Part shown: piece after piece, positions 24,380 to 36,198 of the stretch
Layout: each line of letters opens with the position of its first letter
Numbering within the stretch: position 1 is the stretch's first letter
DNA from: Cryptomeria japonica
Lineage: Eukaryota; Streptophyta; Pinopsida; Cupressales; Cupressaceae
Length of the DNA stretch: 64,000 bases
Direction of reading: 5' to 3'
Assembly: GCF_030272615.1 (NCBI RefSeq)
Contig: NC_081408.1
Location: 68,055,546 to 68,119,545 of the forward strand
Translations under genes and position numbers: made by a program
Notes under the pieces: model-generated
Databases searched by the model: none
The model's input: only the letters and a program-made list of their open reading frames with translations
Told to the model about the DNA's origin: nothing

Positions 24380-26325
24380 GGAGCACATGCCTCTGTCACT
24401 GGGTGCTCCCTCTGTCCTCCTCATCCCTACCATGTCTCAAGGATGAAGCCCCTCCTATCCCTGGTCTTGGCTATGGTGGTCTCATAGGTCCACTCACCCC
24501 CATGCTGCTCACTGACCTCTGAGAGCGTGGCCTGCTCTCTATCCTCAATTATGACTGATATGACGCTGCTCTCTGCTCCGGTGGAACTGCACTCTCATAT
24601 AGAGTCCTCAAATGGCGCATCTCATCTCCTGCCTCTAATAACATCTGTGCCATCTCACCCGCACTAGCATCCCTAATCGACCCAACATACTCGGTCACTC
24701 TCTGCTCTACTTGCTGTGCCTAGGCTATCACTATATCTCAAGCCACTATTAGCTTGGCTATCTCTGCTCTATACCTATCCCTCTTAGTTGACCATTGATC
24801 CTTCTCTGTCCTCAAGATAGCATTCTGTCTTTCTAATGTAGTAATGTAATCATGCTGACTCACTATGGCGGCCCTACATATATGCATCTCCTCTATGCTA
24901 GCTATCTCCTACCCTATGGGTATATCTTACAATGACTCGTGATCTACTGGATCTAGCTCATCTCTCTGCATGCACCTAGGACTCTCCTCTCCCTCATCAT
25001 CCTCCTCAGCCTCCTCATCCCCCTTGTCCTCATCCCCCTTGTCCTCATCATCTCCCTCCTAATCATCTTCCTCCTCATCATCTCCCTCCTCCTCTCCTTC
25101 ATCATCATCCTCCTCCTTTCTAGTGAGTGGGAAGTCCTCTTGTCTCCTAGGTACCGGAATATCAGGATCCATCAAGGGCACTGGCCGCTATCATGCAAAC
25201 CATCACTCATACTCCTTTGTCATCTCGACATCTACAACATCTGATCTCCAATCCCACTATCTCTACTGTAGTTGTATGAAGTTGGCATATGCTATGTGTG
25301 GCTGAATCATCCTCCCCCACTGACTCGTCTCTCTGTGGGATCAGGCAAAGTGTGCAGTCCCTATCAGTACATCCTGCCTCTCTCCAAACTATCATCTGAC
25401 TCTCTTTGGTAGATAAATCTTAATCACTCTCTGGTGATTCACTGGTCACCCAATCAGGTATCTCTCCTATCTGCAATACGGTAGTTCATTGCCATCATTT
25501 GACCATCCAGGGCAATCATGATATGGCCTCCATGTGAAATCTCTCAACTTGTCTAGCTCATGTCGCCAATACAATATGTATCTGAATGGACCCTGTCTTA
25601 GCGCTCCCCCATAGTAGTACACATATGGTCGATGTGGTACTACCTATCTCTCTGCAATTGATTGACATATGGCTATGTGCTCAAATGCCCATACCTGTAA
25701 AAGTGTGACCCCATAGCTCAAAGTCTGTACCCTTTGATATGCTATCTGATGCAATTGAAAATATAGCATGGCAAGCACACATGGTCCCCATGCGTATACA
25801 GTCCCCTTTGTCACCATCCACTCTATCACTCTTCCCCATCCACTAGGGAATCCATGTCCTTATCTGTCACCTGCTAATAGGCATGCCATAACCACTGCTA
25901 TCACCACATATCGCTGATCATACTCTGCTACCATGGTTTCCCAGTGGATCTCCCTCTCTATGATATCAAGGTCATTTGCATTGCACTCGAATAATTTGCA
26001 CAAATAGTCTCTCCCTATCGCGGGGTTGTACACCACCATCTCCCCATGAATCAGAATGTGGAGGATACACCACACATCCTCTAGTGTCACAGTCACCTCT
26101 CTAGTTGGAAGATAGAAAGAGGCAGTCTCTGAATGCCATCGCTCTGCCAATGTGGTGAGAAGTCCTGTTTTTGCCCTAATCTCGGGCATGTATGTAATGT
26201 AGTATAATCTGAGTCCTGCTAATGTGTTTTTGTCAGTACTCCTGAGTCTGTATCACAACATGAAGCAGTCGGGTTTGTTCTCCCCTGTGATCAATGGATA
26301 CCGTCGACTCTGTATCACAATTGGG
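24380..26325 (-). pseudogene. Antisense plant mobile domain (PMD) frame in element B
   Basis: Read against the element, a frame with scattered stops starts near 26325 (RYPLITGENKPDCFML). The N-terminal domain has the hallmarks of PMD (aminotransferase-like) proteins: LYYITYMPEIRAKTGLLT, LAERWHSETASFYLP, then EVTVTLEDVWCILHI. It runs to about 25200 (WRPYHDCPGWS). An acidic tract of Asp/Glu follows (25125-25020), then a coiled-coil segment (YITTLERQNAILRTEKDQW) to about 24600 and a Ser/Arg tail. PMD proteins are known both as plant nuclear proteins and as cargo of plant transposable elements. Its position between pol and the 3' LTR, in antisense, fits the extra frames described in Tat-type elements. 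The domain arrangement matches the copy in D. Confidence 0.8.
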
Positions 26326-26509
26326 GCACAATTTGTCAATTTTTAGGGTTTTCTCCTAAGGGATGGATTTCCTTGTTTCATGCACCAATCAAGGTTTTCT
26401 TATCTATTTTTGACCTATCCTACCCTTATCCCTCTTTTTAAGATCATCTGCGTGCTACTTTCGGTCAAACTAGAGTCATACGTGCACAATTGCGCTTGAG
26501 CACACTGTC

Positions 26510-26612
26510 TTGCACTTGTGCAACATCAAGCTGCACCTATGTACCTTACATAGGCGCAAAACATCTCTACATAGGTGCAGAATGCACCCACATAGGCGCA
26601 GATCTACATTTT
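26510..26612 (-). repeat. Short tandem repeat upstream of the antisense PMD frame
   Basis: The minus strand has CTGCGCCTATGTGGGTGCAT, CTGCACCTATGTAGAGATG and TTGCGCCTATGTAAGGTAC in a row, about 25 bases apart. It lies roughly 190 bases upstream of the PMD frame and is an inverted relative of the repeat in the B leader. Confidence 0.65.
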
Positions 26613-27130
26613 CCCCTCCCCTATAGGCCTCGCAATGTCCCGCAATCAAACAAAATTCATGAAATTGAACATATGGGTTTTTGAGCTACATATCGCTGCT
26701 CCCACGTCGTCCAGTCATCTGTAGGTGCATACACATTCTCCAAGGTGATCTGCCATTGGAATTTTCACCATCTCTCTACAAGGGTCCTTTTTCCTAAGCA
26801 AAAACTCCTCCACTTTGGCTAGTGCAAATGAACTCTTTTCCTTCTCCTTGTCTCCTATATAGATCTTTGTCAGTACCTAGATGGATGTGCATGCTCTCCA
26901 TCTTATGATGGTCGCAGTCTTTGGTGCCTTCCACTACTTTTCCTTTGTGCATCCGACCTTTGATTTTTTATCCGTTCGAACCTATCGTCTTCTATCATTC
27001 TTATTGACCACTTGGCCTCTTTTTTGGATTTTTTCGGCCAATTCCTCAAGGGGGCATGCATATGTTATTGTTATTGTCTGGGGCATTTTCATTATTGTTC
27101 TTTGAAACAATGCTTAAAATCACATTGTCT
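26613..27130. other. Element B region before the PPT
   Basis: No genuine frame. TTCCTCAAGGGGGCATGCAT (27041) followed by CTGGGGCATTTTC resembles the matching place in A (50507: TTCTTGAGGGGGCATACACC, then CTGGGGCATCC). Confidence 0.45.
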
Positions 27131-27145
27131 CAAAGAGGGGAAAAA
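27131..27145 (+). promoter_or_regulatory. Element B polypurine tract
   Basis: CAAAGAGGGGAAAAA lies directly before the 3' LTR. It is nearly identical to the tracts of A (51331) and D (28654-28639). Confidence 0.9.
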
Positions 27146-28485
27146 TGCAGACATCTAAAAATGGTCAACGCTTGTGGAGTCATACTTTAACATTTGCGCA
27201 TTGCCTTATTTTAGGGTTCTTGCATCGCATTAACATTTCTTCTATGTTGCGCACTTTGTCTTTATCATTTGTGAGCATCGAGTCCTTCTGCATTCCTCAT
27301 TTTTATCACTTTCGAATTAGGTCTTGTCGATAGCAATCTTCAGCCATGATTTTGGTCGATCTTATCTTGTCACATCATGGTGCATGCTCATTTATCATCA
27401 TTTTGGACATCGTCAATCCTAATCGATGATAGAATTAGGGTTTTGTCCTCTTGTCAATCTTTCAATCATCTTTAGCTTGTTAGTAATCATTTGTGATTAT
27501 CAACTTGTCAATCTTGTCATTTTGCGATCGATTCGTCATCGATCCTTGTCCTTTTCAATCATGTCAATTTGGATCGATTAGTCATTGTTCCTCGTCAATT
27601 GGCACCTATCAATTTGATCTCCTTGTCAATCTTGGTCAATTTGTCATTGATTTTTATCAACCAATCTCAATCATTTATCAACATCGGTCCTTTGTCAATT
27701 AGAATCATGATCGAACCTACATTAATTTCTTGTTGTCTTGACCTAATTCCTTGTCCTCTTATTTCTAGGTTTTTATGATTTGTTCATTTAATCCTTTTCT
27801 TCTTCTTTGTGGGTTAAATAAATCTATTTATTTAGTCCTAGGTCTCTTTCATGAATTAATTAATGGATGAAAACCTATTAATTAATTCACCTAATTTCTA
27901 TTTCTCCTATTTTCTTTAATTTTTCTAATATTTCCCCTAATTTCATTCCCTCATTTTCTCCTATGTTTATGCTTCCATTTGTTGCAATCATGGAGGCTAT
28001 TTTCTCTCTTCCCTTTTGTCACGAGAATGACATTTCAATCTTGTCATAATTTATCATACACCTTACATAGAAATTGTCATACATTTGTCATAATTTTGCC
28101 ATTCTTGATTTGAATTTCCTTTCAAATCTCTTCATGCTAATCTTGTCCTCTCTCCAATTTGTCTATAAACTGGATGATTTTCTTCAATAAGGGGAATAAA
28201 TCACATTTTTGAGTAACCTTATGCTGCGAATTTCATCTCAACAACTTGCTTTCCACTTGCATTTTGTACTTGTAGGTGAGATCCACATCAAATTTGAAGG
28301 TGAAAGAAGAACAATGGAGCCACATGAAGGAGATATCTGCATCGGTTTGCTTTGATTTCATTTGATTTGAATATCTTGTCTTTATGTCTTCATTGATTGG
28401 ATTGGGATTACTTTCATAGCAGCTTTAGGTTTTGTGGTTATCCTAATTGCTATTATTTTGATGATTTTCAATTTCCTGATCTACA
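27146..28485 (+). repeat. Element B 3' LTR
   Basis: It starts TGCAGACATCTAAAAATGG (one change against the 5' LTR) and ends GATCTACA, followed by the GTAGG duplication. A few percent divergence from the 5' copy by eye, mostly C/T and G/A. Confidence 0.93.
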
Positions 28486-28638
28486 GTAGGAATAGGATAG
28501 ATGAATTAATTAATAGAAAGACACGAAAATGAATTAAATAAATTAATATTTTCAAATTAACTATTTAATAGAAGAAAAATCATTAAATAAATATAAAATA
28601 TTTATTTAATTGCTCATATCCATTTTTATGTGTATACA
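28486..28638 (-). repeat. Element D 3' LTR, proximal part
   Basis: On the minus strand the LTR starts TGTATACACATAAAAATGG at 28638, right after the PPT, and runs to the B insertion point. It resumes at 15532. Confidence 0.75.
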
Positions 28639-28654
28639 TTTTGCCCCTCTTTGA
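28639..28654 (-). promoter_or_regulatory. Element D polypurine tract
   Basis: The minus strand reads TCAAAGAGGGGCAAAA, identical at its core to the tract of element A. Confidence 0.85.
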
Positions 28655-29154
28655 AATGATGTCGAGACAATATTGTTTCAAAGATTAAATCAAGTCTCGA
28701 TAATGCGCCTGATGGAGATTAAAAATCCCGATTGTGTGCTCCCTCAGGAGATTGATCATGAAATTGTTGAAAACTCTATTTGAACGATTAATCTAATGAT
28801 ATGTGATAAAAAATTTAGTCAATTAAATTCATTTGTAAAAATTAAATTAAATTGCCCCATTGAATAGCATTAATTACACTTCCAAAGAGTAAATATAAAA
28901 TTAACCAAGGTTAATTTTTATTTCATTGTTATCCTTGTCAGCTTGTGAAGAAAATATTCTTGGTGAGGTGACAAAATGGTGATTCATGTGGAGAACCATC
29001 GATTTAAGCGTGTTTGGTGATATTAGTGACCTACCGAGTATGGGTATCCGGTATGTATCTTATCCCGAGCTTTGTTTTCAACTTTTTGTTTGACTTTGCA
29101 TGGTTTTAGGTGCGTTTTTGAATTTTTTAAAATTTTTTTACGATTTTCGACATT
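28655..29154. other. Element D region between PPT and repeats
   Basis: A/T-rich, with no convincing frame on either strand. Nothing else is seen. Confidence 0.4.
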
Positions 29155-29420
29155 TAGGTTAGTGCATTTGCATTTTGTTTTAGTGCATATGCAATTATGT
29201 TTAGCGCATTTGCATAGATTAGCACAAATGATCTTTTTATTAGCGCATATGTTAAGTATGTTAGCGCATATGCATAGGATAACGCAAATGTTTCGTTTGT
29301 TAGTACTTTTGCAACCAAAGTTAGCGCATATGCTTGAGTTTAGTGCATTTGCATTTAGATTTAGTGCACATGCTGTAGTTTAACGCTTTTGCTCAATAGG
29401 ATAGCACTAATGCTCAAAAT
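29155..29420 (+). repeat. Degenerate short tandem repeat upstream of PMD frame in D
   Basis: About twelve units of 18-25 bases with the core TTAGCGCATATGCATAG (variants TTAGTGCATTTGCAT and TAACGCAAATG). It lies about 540 bases upstream of the PMD frame, comparable in place to the repeat in B. Confidence 0.75.
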
Positions 29421-29514
29421 TGATGTTTTTGATAAATGCAAAAGCTAAAAATCATTTTGATGATTAGATTTAATGTGTTTAATATGCATTGATGATGAAA
29501 TAGGGACTTGATTA

Positions 29515-29930
29515 AGTGATTGATTGATTGATTTGATTGAGTTGTTTGATTTGATTGATTAATTGGTTGATTGGTTGATTTGATCGGTTGATTGATTGAT
29601 TGCCTGATTGGTTGATTGATTAGCTCTAAGAAACCGATTTAGTTTCTAATGCAAGAGCTTAGCAGAGTTTTGATTGAACTCAGTGATTGATAGAAAACCA
29701 TGATTGATAGGTTTTAAAATGATTTGATAGCTTAATTTGCTTCAATTTGATTTGATAGATTGATAGCGTAGGTTGCTTCAGTTTGATTTGATAGATAGAT
29801 AGATTAGTGATTTCTTTGATTTGATAGTATAGATTGCTTCAGTTTGGTTTGATAGATTTGGTAGCATACAATGCTTCAGTTTGATTTGATAGATTTGATA
29901 GTTGATTGATTGAGTGATTGAATTCTCTTG
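29515..29930 (+). repeat. GATT-type microsatellite and TTTGATTTGATAG repeats
   Basis: (GATT)n runs at 29516-29610 are followed by four or five copies of GCTTCAGTTTGATTTGATAG spaced about 45-60 bases (29720-29900). Confidence 0.8.
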
Positions 29931-29958
29931 ATAAATAGGAGAAACTTGATGTTCTCCA

Positions 29959-32037
29959 GTGTCGGGAGAAATTACTAGCAGTATGACATTTAGTGCCAAA
30001 GCTGACACAGTTAGAGGTTAGACATATAGATGCCCGTGGTTTATGCTATTTGTTGTATATGCCTAAGATTACGCATAATAGAAGATTGTTGATGGCATTA
30101 GCCGAGAGATGGCATAGTGAGCATAACAGTTTTCACTTGCCCATGGGTGAGATTAGTGTGATGCTCGAGGATGTCTATAGGATTTTGCACATCCCAGTGA
30201 CTGGTGAGTTAGTACAGTATGATTTTTAGGATGGTGTTGGGACAGAGGCTTGCAGAGCCATGTTTGTTGATGATAGCATTGGTAGAGGAGAGATCCGATG
30301 GGAGGATATGGTGATGTATTATGAGGCTCTTCCTATGATTCTTGTTGGTTTGATTGGAGGATTTATTTGTCCTGATAGGTGATCGTGAGGTTTTTCCATT
30401 GGATGGGGTGAGATTCTCTCGAGTATGATGCAAAATCGTACTCAATATGCTTGGGGTGTTTGTATGTTGGCTCATTTATATCATGATCTTCATCAAGTAG
30501 TGTATGATGAGAGTTAGAATTTGTCTACAAGATGCACATTATTGTAGATCTGGTGCTAGGAGAACATTGCTGTTACTTAGCCTATCCATCACAGAGTTCG
30601 TGGAGAGAGATAGCCATATATATAATTTTATGCAGATATCCTTACTTAGCATAAGATTGGTAAGATGGAGTATTGGCATTGGGTGCTTGATTCATTGGAT
30701 AACATTACTTGGAGACCATATGTTGATTGTGAGCCATGGATGGATGATGCACAGACCTTACCATTTATCATGCAGAGTAGATATCTCATTGTTCGGATGC
30801 CTTACATTGTTGAGCGATAGTTGATTAGTCACATTCTAAGACAGTTTGGGATGATCCAGCCTATGCCTACTGGTGTGACGATATATGCTTGGCGGTACAA
30901 AGAGGCAAGATTGGGGACCTTCTTTGTCATTTGAGATTGCTCGTGCAGAGTTTCTTGCTACTCCAAGAGTGGCTTATGATATGAGATTGCACATTCTTGA
31001 TCCTGGGGTTACTGCAGAGTATGCTTAGTATATACTAGCTCATCCATGTCCTCGCATTACTGATCTAGTAGATCCTCCTCCCAGCTCAGGAGATGAGGAT
31101 GATGATTTAGATGATCTAGTTTTTAGGAGATAGAGATGGAGATGAGAGCTCAGAGCTGCTCAAGAGGTTGGGGGAGATGGAGATGAGGGTGGGGATGGAG
31201 GTGGTGGTGGTGGTAGGAGACCTAGACGGAGGGGAGGTTGATTGAGTGTCCGTGGAGGACCATTTAAATTGATTGGCAGGATTGGGAGACCACATCCTAT
31301 GGGTGGGAGGGATGTTGGATGGATTGGGAGGGAGCATGGCAAGGCAAGCATGAGATCACCGAGAGGGTTGCCATTGACAGGAGGAGGCAGGGTGACTGGA
31401 GTGGATGGGGGTTGCAGGAGAGGCATTGATTTTGGATAGATTCAGCCAGATCCTAGGGTTATTGCAGCGCATGGTGGAGATGACGAGGATCATAAGGATC
31501 ATGTTCCCCTTATTAGACGACGGGTTCAGAGAGTTACTTGGACATAGATTCTAGCAGTTGGACAGGTTGGTGGTGAGGAGGGGATTATGATTCATGCACC
31601 ACAACAGGATTTAGTTGAATGTCCCAGAGTAGGAGACCATTGACAGTCTTAGAGCACAGATTGATCAGCTTTGAGCATAGGTACAAAATCTTATGACTAA
31701 GAGGGATAGAGTTGTTAGGAGACAACAGGATACTCAGGACCTTCTTGATCATATTCAATAGGTTGGATCAGGTACTCTCTCGGCTGACACTATTAGAGCA
31801 CTAGTTCGGCCTGGGAAGGAGCCTTCCCATTGGCGACGATGATATGAGGAGGTAGTTGCAGAGAGCCAGAGAGTAGGTAGTTATCATACCACCATGTTGA
31901 TGGACACTTGTAGTGGTGGGGTCATGGGACCTCCTCAGAGGAGTGGTGAGCATGGGAGACAGGCATCTAGAGGATCTTCTCACCCACAGCCATAGAGACG
32001 GACAGAGTCAGGTGGTAGTGGTACAAGACAACCGTGA
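29959..32037 (+). pseudogene. PMD frame in element D (antisense to D)
   Basis: The frame begins near 29959 (CREKLLAV, stop, HLVPKLTQLEVRHIDARG). It shows the PMD signature LCYLLYMPKITHNRRLLMAL, AERWHSEHNSFHLPMGEI and SVMLEDVYRILHIPVTGE. Despite several stops and at least two frameshifts (about 30500-30650, and about 30920), homology continues: WEDMVMYYEALPMILVGLI, ITWRPYVDCEPW, RVAYDMRLHILDPG. An acidic stretch (SSGDEDDDLDDLVF, about 31090), a Gly/Arg-rich block (31180-31440) and a coiled-coil tail (RDRVVRRQQDTQDLLDHIQ) follow, to a stop at 32035-32037. Domain order equals that of the B copy, so both descend from one captured gene. It lies between the D integrase and D 3' LTR, on the opposite strand. 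Confidence 0.8.
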
Positions 32038-33827
32038 CTTGATTTGGAGCATTTGTATTATTTATTTGATATCATTGTATACTTGGAATTTTATTGTTTT
32101 ATGATGATCTATATGCAAACATGGACTCTATATGATGATGATCTTTATTATGCATGTTACTCTATTTGATGATGATGCAATGATAAATGCTTTTGTTTAT
32201 TTTCAATTTTTATGATTCTTGGATGCAAATGAAAATGATTACTAAGTTAACTGATATGTAAATGATGCAAATGCAATGATTGATATGTAAATGCAAATGA
32301 ATGATTGATTTTCTATATGTAATGCTTATGAATCTAAGTGCAAAGATGCAACTAAATGATCGTTAATGAAATGATAATGCAAATAAAAATGATGATACAC
32401 TACATGATTAATGAAATGCACTTAATTAAATACAAATTAATGCAATTAATGAAATGCAACTAAATGATTTGAAATGATTCTAAGGATGAATGCACCTAAA
32501 ATGATCAAATGCAAATTGTTTTTGTTTGTCCAAGTATACTCAATCTTTATTTATGACTATTGATTTGTTAATGAAATGAAATTCTTATAATGTAACTGAC
32601 CATGAATGCTTATAATGCAAACAAATAATGAGCTAACTAAAAATTGTACTACCATTCTTCATATGCTATCTTTGTAACAGTGCTTTGATTTCATCATTGA
32701 GCTTTAAAATGTTGTAAGAAAATACAAGCAACTTGAAATAGATTCAAGATGACCTGAGTATTCCTTACATGGATTTTGATATAGCAAGTTAATACAAGCA
32801 ACTTGATATAATGGATCAAGTTGACTTGAGTATTGCTTTTAGAACAAACAAGGATTATCCCCTTTCATGCATGCCTTGGAACATCCTCCTTGATCTTTTT
32901 GCTGATCATATCCTTAGACAAGTACATACCATAGTAAGAGATAAACCATAGATAACAATCAAATAAAATAATCATGCCTCATCATAGCTTCTCTAGTCAT
33001 GGACATCCTTGAGTTGCATAGAGTACATGATTAGCAATAAAATCAAGATATAAACATTGAATCTTGCATGTCATTCACATGTTCTAATGGTCATTAACTA
33101 ATATAATCATCTTAATGAGTGATCTTTGATAGTCCTTTATTACTTGCTGATCGATTCTTCGGTTTTCGAGTTTCATGATTCAGTTGTTGATGAAATGGCT
33201 TGATTTTTTTGTTGCTTTGTTGCTCGTTATCTGTTTCAAAACCCTAGGTGTTTTTGGTTTTTTCTAAGTTTTCTGAATGTTTTGGGATTTTCAAAGATTC
33301 AAAAGATCACCTTAGCAAAAGGAATTAGGATTTTGCCCCCAATGGAAACAAAAATTTATTATGAATATATGAATTGATCAAGATCCAAACCATGGTGGAA
33401 TAGAAATGTAGATATGATTGACTTTGATAAAATCTAAGACATTGACTATGATAAGTATGTCAAAGATTGATAATTTTTGGTAAGCTGCATATTTCTGCTA
33501 ATGGTTCAGAGTAATGGATGCAAAGAATTGAATGGATAAGCTAAGATAGATGGAAGTGATAGCTGCGGTAGGATGGAGTAGATAGGTGTGCAAAGTGATC
33601 TCATAGATGGAGGAACTTACTTCTTACATAGCGCCTATTTACCAGGTTTTCACCATCTAAATTTATTGCATTTTTCCATATTTTGATCTTTAGGAATTTT
33701 TTTATTTTTTTATTTTATTTTTTTCCTTTTTGGATGTTTATTGATTTTTTCAAGACTTTATATGCTTTTTATTGATTTTTTTTTCAGGACTTTATAAGCT
33801 TTTTGTTTATTTTTTTAGGACTTTATA
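32038..33827. other. Element D post-pol spacer
   Basis: This non-coding stretch holds many ATGCAAATGA-type words (32150-32640), a pair of CAAGTTAATACAAGCAACTTG-like words (32715, 32785), the post-pol motif (33630-33655) and T-rich runs near 33700-33820. Confidence 0.5.
33630..33655 (-). promoter_or_regulatory. Post-pol motif of element D
   Basis: The minus strand reads GGTGAAAACCTGGTAAATAG then GCGC, about 175 bases after the integrase stop. See the same motif in B and A. Confidence 0.6.
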
Positions 33828-34830
33828 TCTCAAGCATAGAATTTCTTGAGATGGATAGAATTGATAGGTTCATCAAACCAATCACCTTCAAGGGTAGATA
33901 ACTTGTATGCTCCTGATCCATATGTTGCTACTATGACAAAAGGTCCTAGCCAATTTGGTTCAAATTTTACCTTCTTTTCCCAGTCTTGTTGCTTTCTTGG
34001 ATTCTCCCTTAGAACTATATCTCCAATTTGGAAAATACGCAGCTTGACTCTGTAGTTATATCTTCTTGCCATTCTTTGTTGGTATACTTTCAAATGTTCA
34101 GTTGCATTTTGGCGATGTTCCTGAATCGATTCTAATTCCTGGAGTTGAGAGACTCGTTGTTCTTCTTCTGGTATAAGACCTTGCAAGGATATACATAGAG
34201 AAGGTATCTCTACTTCTATAGGTAATATGGCTTCTAATCCATAGACCAAACAATATGGAGTTGCCCCTGTTGGAGTGCAAACACTAGTTCGGTATGCCCA
34301 AAGAGTAGGATTTAGCTAAATGTGCCAGTCTTTTCCAGCTTCATTAACTATTTTCTTCAAGATTTTCAAGATAGTTTTGTTTGATGCCTCAGCTTGATCA
34401 TTACCTTGTGGATAATATGGAGTAGAGAACCTATGTTGGATATGAAACTATTCACATAGCTCTTTCACATCTTGATTTCTAAATGGTCTTCCATTATCAG
34501 TGATAATGGTCATAGGAACTCCATAGCAACATATTATATAATTCAAAATAAATGATGATATTTTCTTTCCTGTCGCTATTGTTAAGGCACTGCTTCAATC
34601 CATTTAGTAAAATATTCAATAGTAATTAGAATAAACTTATGTCCATTAGAAGATGAGGGATTGATCTTTCCTACCAAATCAATGCCCCATTGTGAAAATG
34701 GCCATGATCCTGTCATAGGATATAACTCTTGTGCTAGTGCATGAATGATATTTCCATGGATTTGACATTGTTTACATTTTTTAGCATATGTGAATGAATC
34801 TCTTTCCATAGTAGGCCAAAATTAACCCAT
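33828..34830 (-). pseudogene. Element D integrase
   Basis: The zinc-binding part straddles the upstream boundary (HAGICGTH, then CKQCQIH at about 34765). The catalytic core shows WGIDLVGKI (about 34690), ITDNGRPFRN and the E in [10 protein letters not shown]. Thus D, D and E are all present. The core is broken by a one-base slip near 34580 and another near 34250-34280. The C-terminal part (VYGLEAILPIEVEIPSL to EPINSIHLKKFYA, stop at 33828-33830) is clean and contains the GPFVI and YKL motifs typical of gypsy integrase tails. It is close in sequence to the integrase of A. Confidence 0.85.
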
Positions 34831-35343
34831 ACGAAGAAGTTTCTTAGCCAATTTTAAATCACTTGAGTGTGTACCACAAATACCCGCATGAATGTCATTA
34901 AGAACTTTCTCAGATTCTTCTTGTTCAAGACATCTCAACAACGTACCATCTAGATCACACCTATATAGGATATCATAAATAATAGTATAGCGAGAGGACT
35001 GACAGATAAAATTTATTCTCTGATTACGAGATAATTCAAGAGGAAGGATATGATCTTTTAAATACTGATAAGTTTGTCCATATAAGGATTGACTAGTTCC
35101 TGATATATGGAAAATTCGATAGGTATGTTGGGATTGAATGGTAGGGGTTAAGATATCTTCCATGAGAAATTTGTAACACTGTTGATTCTCCTTATTTTTC
35201 AAGAGAGATGCTATTGTAGCCATTGCATCAGTTGCTTTATTCTCATTTCTTGGAATCTGGGTGAATGTTATTTCTTTAAAGTGTTCTTTAAATTTCTCTA
35301 CTAGCTGTTTGTATGGCATAAGATTATCATCCTTTGCTTGTGT
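34831..35343 (-). pseudogene. Element D plant-type RNase H (aRNH), C-terminal half, and linker
   Basis: The frame reads AKDDNLMPYKQLVEKFKEHF, then FTQIPRNENKATDAMATIAS, matching A at 47200-47370 (ILPYRTMVEDLKQHF, NQIPRTNNRARDAMATIGS). The last catalytic Asp is present (ATDAMA). The N-terminal half with the other catalytic residues is absent: the frame breaks at 35343/35344, where the X LTR starts. The linker that follows leads into the integrase zinc-binding domain. Confidence 0.85.
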
Positions 35344-35949
35344 TGCCATCATATTTGGCATACCTATTATTTGAATTTCAAATTATTCCCAAGGTTGGAA
35401 ACAAGTCCAATGAGTGTTTATGCGTAGGTAATGAGTGCGTCGTCCAAGGTCATTACTAGTCAAAATCTGAAAAAATGGAAGAATTTTAATAATTACCGTA
35501 AATTGAAGGAAATTACTTGACAGTCAGGATCTAAACATCATATTGTATCACATGTCCAACTTTCAACTGAACCTAGTTCATACTTTGTCATATTTTAAAC
35601 TTTCAATTTTTGGTTTCTGTTACTCCCAAATGATTAAAATATCTCATCCTAGGATTCATCATGAGGTGTAAATAATTGTGTGGACCTAATTCCCTACCAT
35701 TGATGCGTGTTTCAAATTTTAGGACCTAACTCCCTACTGTTTGAAAGTTATGTCATTTTTCACCAGCCAAAGCAGTAAATTTAAAATATTTAAATTATTT
35801 CTCAAATAATAATTTAATATTTTAAATTATTTTAATATGTCTAGTCGTTTGTGATCAAAAAGTCATTCAAAATCATCAGTTGCACTCTTCCTTGTTTCCT
35901 CTCTATGATCAATGGTTTCTATGGTCTAAAGGAGATAGTTTGTGAAGCA

Positions 35950-36198
35950 GAAGGTTAGAAATGCTCACTTTTTGAGCATTCTTAACCTTTTGTCAAGAAG
36001 GTTAGAAATGCTCACTTTTTGAGCATTTCTAACCCATATTTCTAACCTCTCACAACACAAAAAAAAGAAGAAGAGAGGTTAAGAATGCTCAAAAAGTGAG
36101 CATTCCTAACTTCATTTCTTAACCTCGCGGGTCCCACTTTGTCAATAAGGTTAGAAATGCTCACTTTTTGAGCATTCTTAACCTCATTTCTTAACCTC
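35950..36198 (+). repeat. Hairpin array in X 5' LTR
   Basis: At least four copies of an inverted repeat: GGTTAGAAATGCTC, ACTTTTT loop, GAGCATTTCTAACC. Stems are about 14 bp, at 35953-35986, 35999-36032, 36075-36110 (opposite orientation) and 36150-36183, with half-copies (ATTTCTTAACCTC) between. The array recurs at 63190-63441. Confidence 0.9.

Larger units (their letters stand above)
15533..28485 (+). mobile_element. Element B: complete non-autonomous LTR retrotransposon (12.95 kb)
   Basis: B has two LTRs of about 1.34 kb that differ by only a few percent by eye, a PBS, a PPT and a near-perfect 5-bp duplication. Inside are a gag N-terminal-like frame, a Pro/Asp-rich frame, several tandem repeats, the shared post-pol motif and an antisense PMD frame. 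No RT, RNase H or integrase motif was found. It is inserted in the 3' LTR of D. Gag start, leader words, PPT and post-pol motif match element A, so B is probably a deletion derivative of that Tat-like family that depends on relatives' enzymes. Confidence 0.88.
14590..35343 (-). mobile_element. Element D: Tat-type gypsy element with antisense PMD frame (split by B, cut by X)
   Basis: Minus-strand order is aRNH C-terminal half, integrase (35343-33828), post-pol spacer with the shared GTGAAAACCTGG motif, an antisense PMD frame, PPT (28654-28639) and 3' LTR (28638-28486 plus 15532 to about 14590). Element B sits inside the LTR, and X interrupts the aRNH at 35344. RT, protease, gag and the 5' LTR would therefore lie beyond the right end of the window. 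D itself interrupts P. Confidence 0.75.

Noticed and set aside
29515-29930. GATT-type repeats as a regulatory array of the D antisense gene
   Set aside because: Low-complexity slippage explains them; nothing comparable is found at the same place in B.
31116-31426. Minus-strand Pro-rich frames
   Set aside because: They mirror the Gly/Arg-rich part of the PMD frame of D on the plus strand; composition alone keeps them open.
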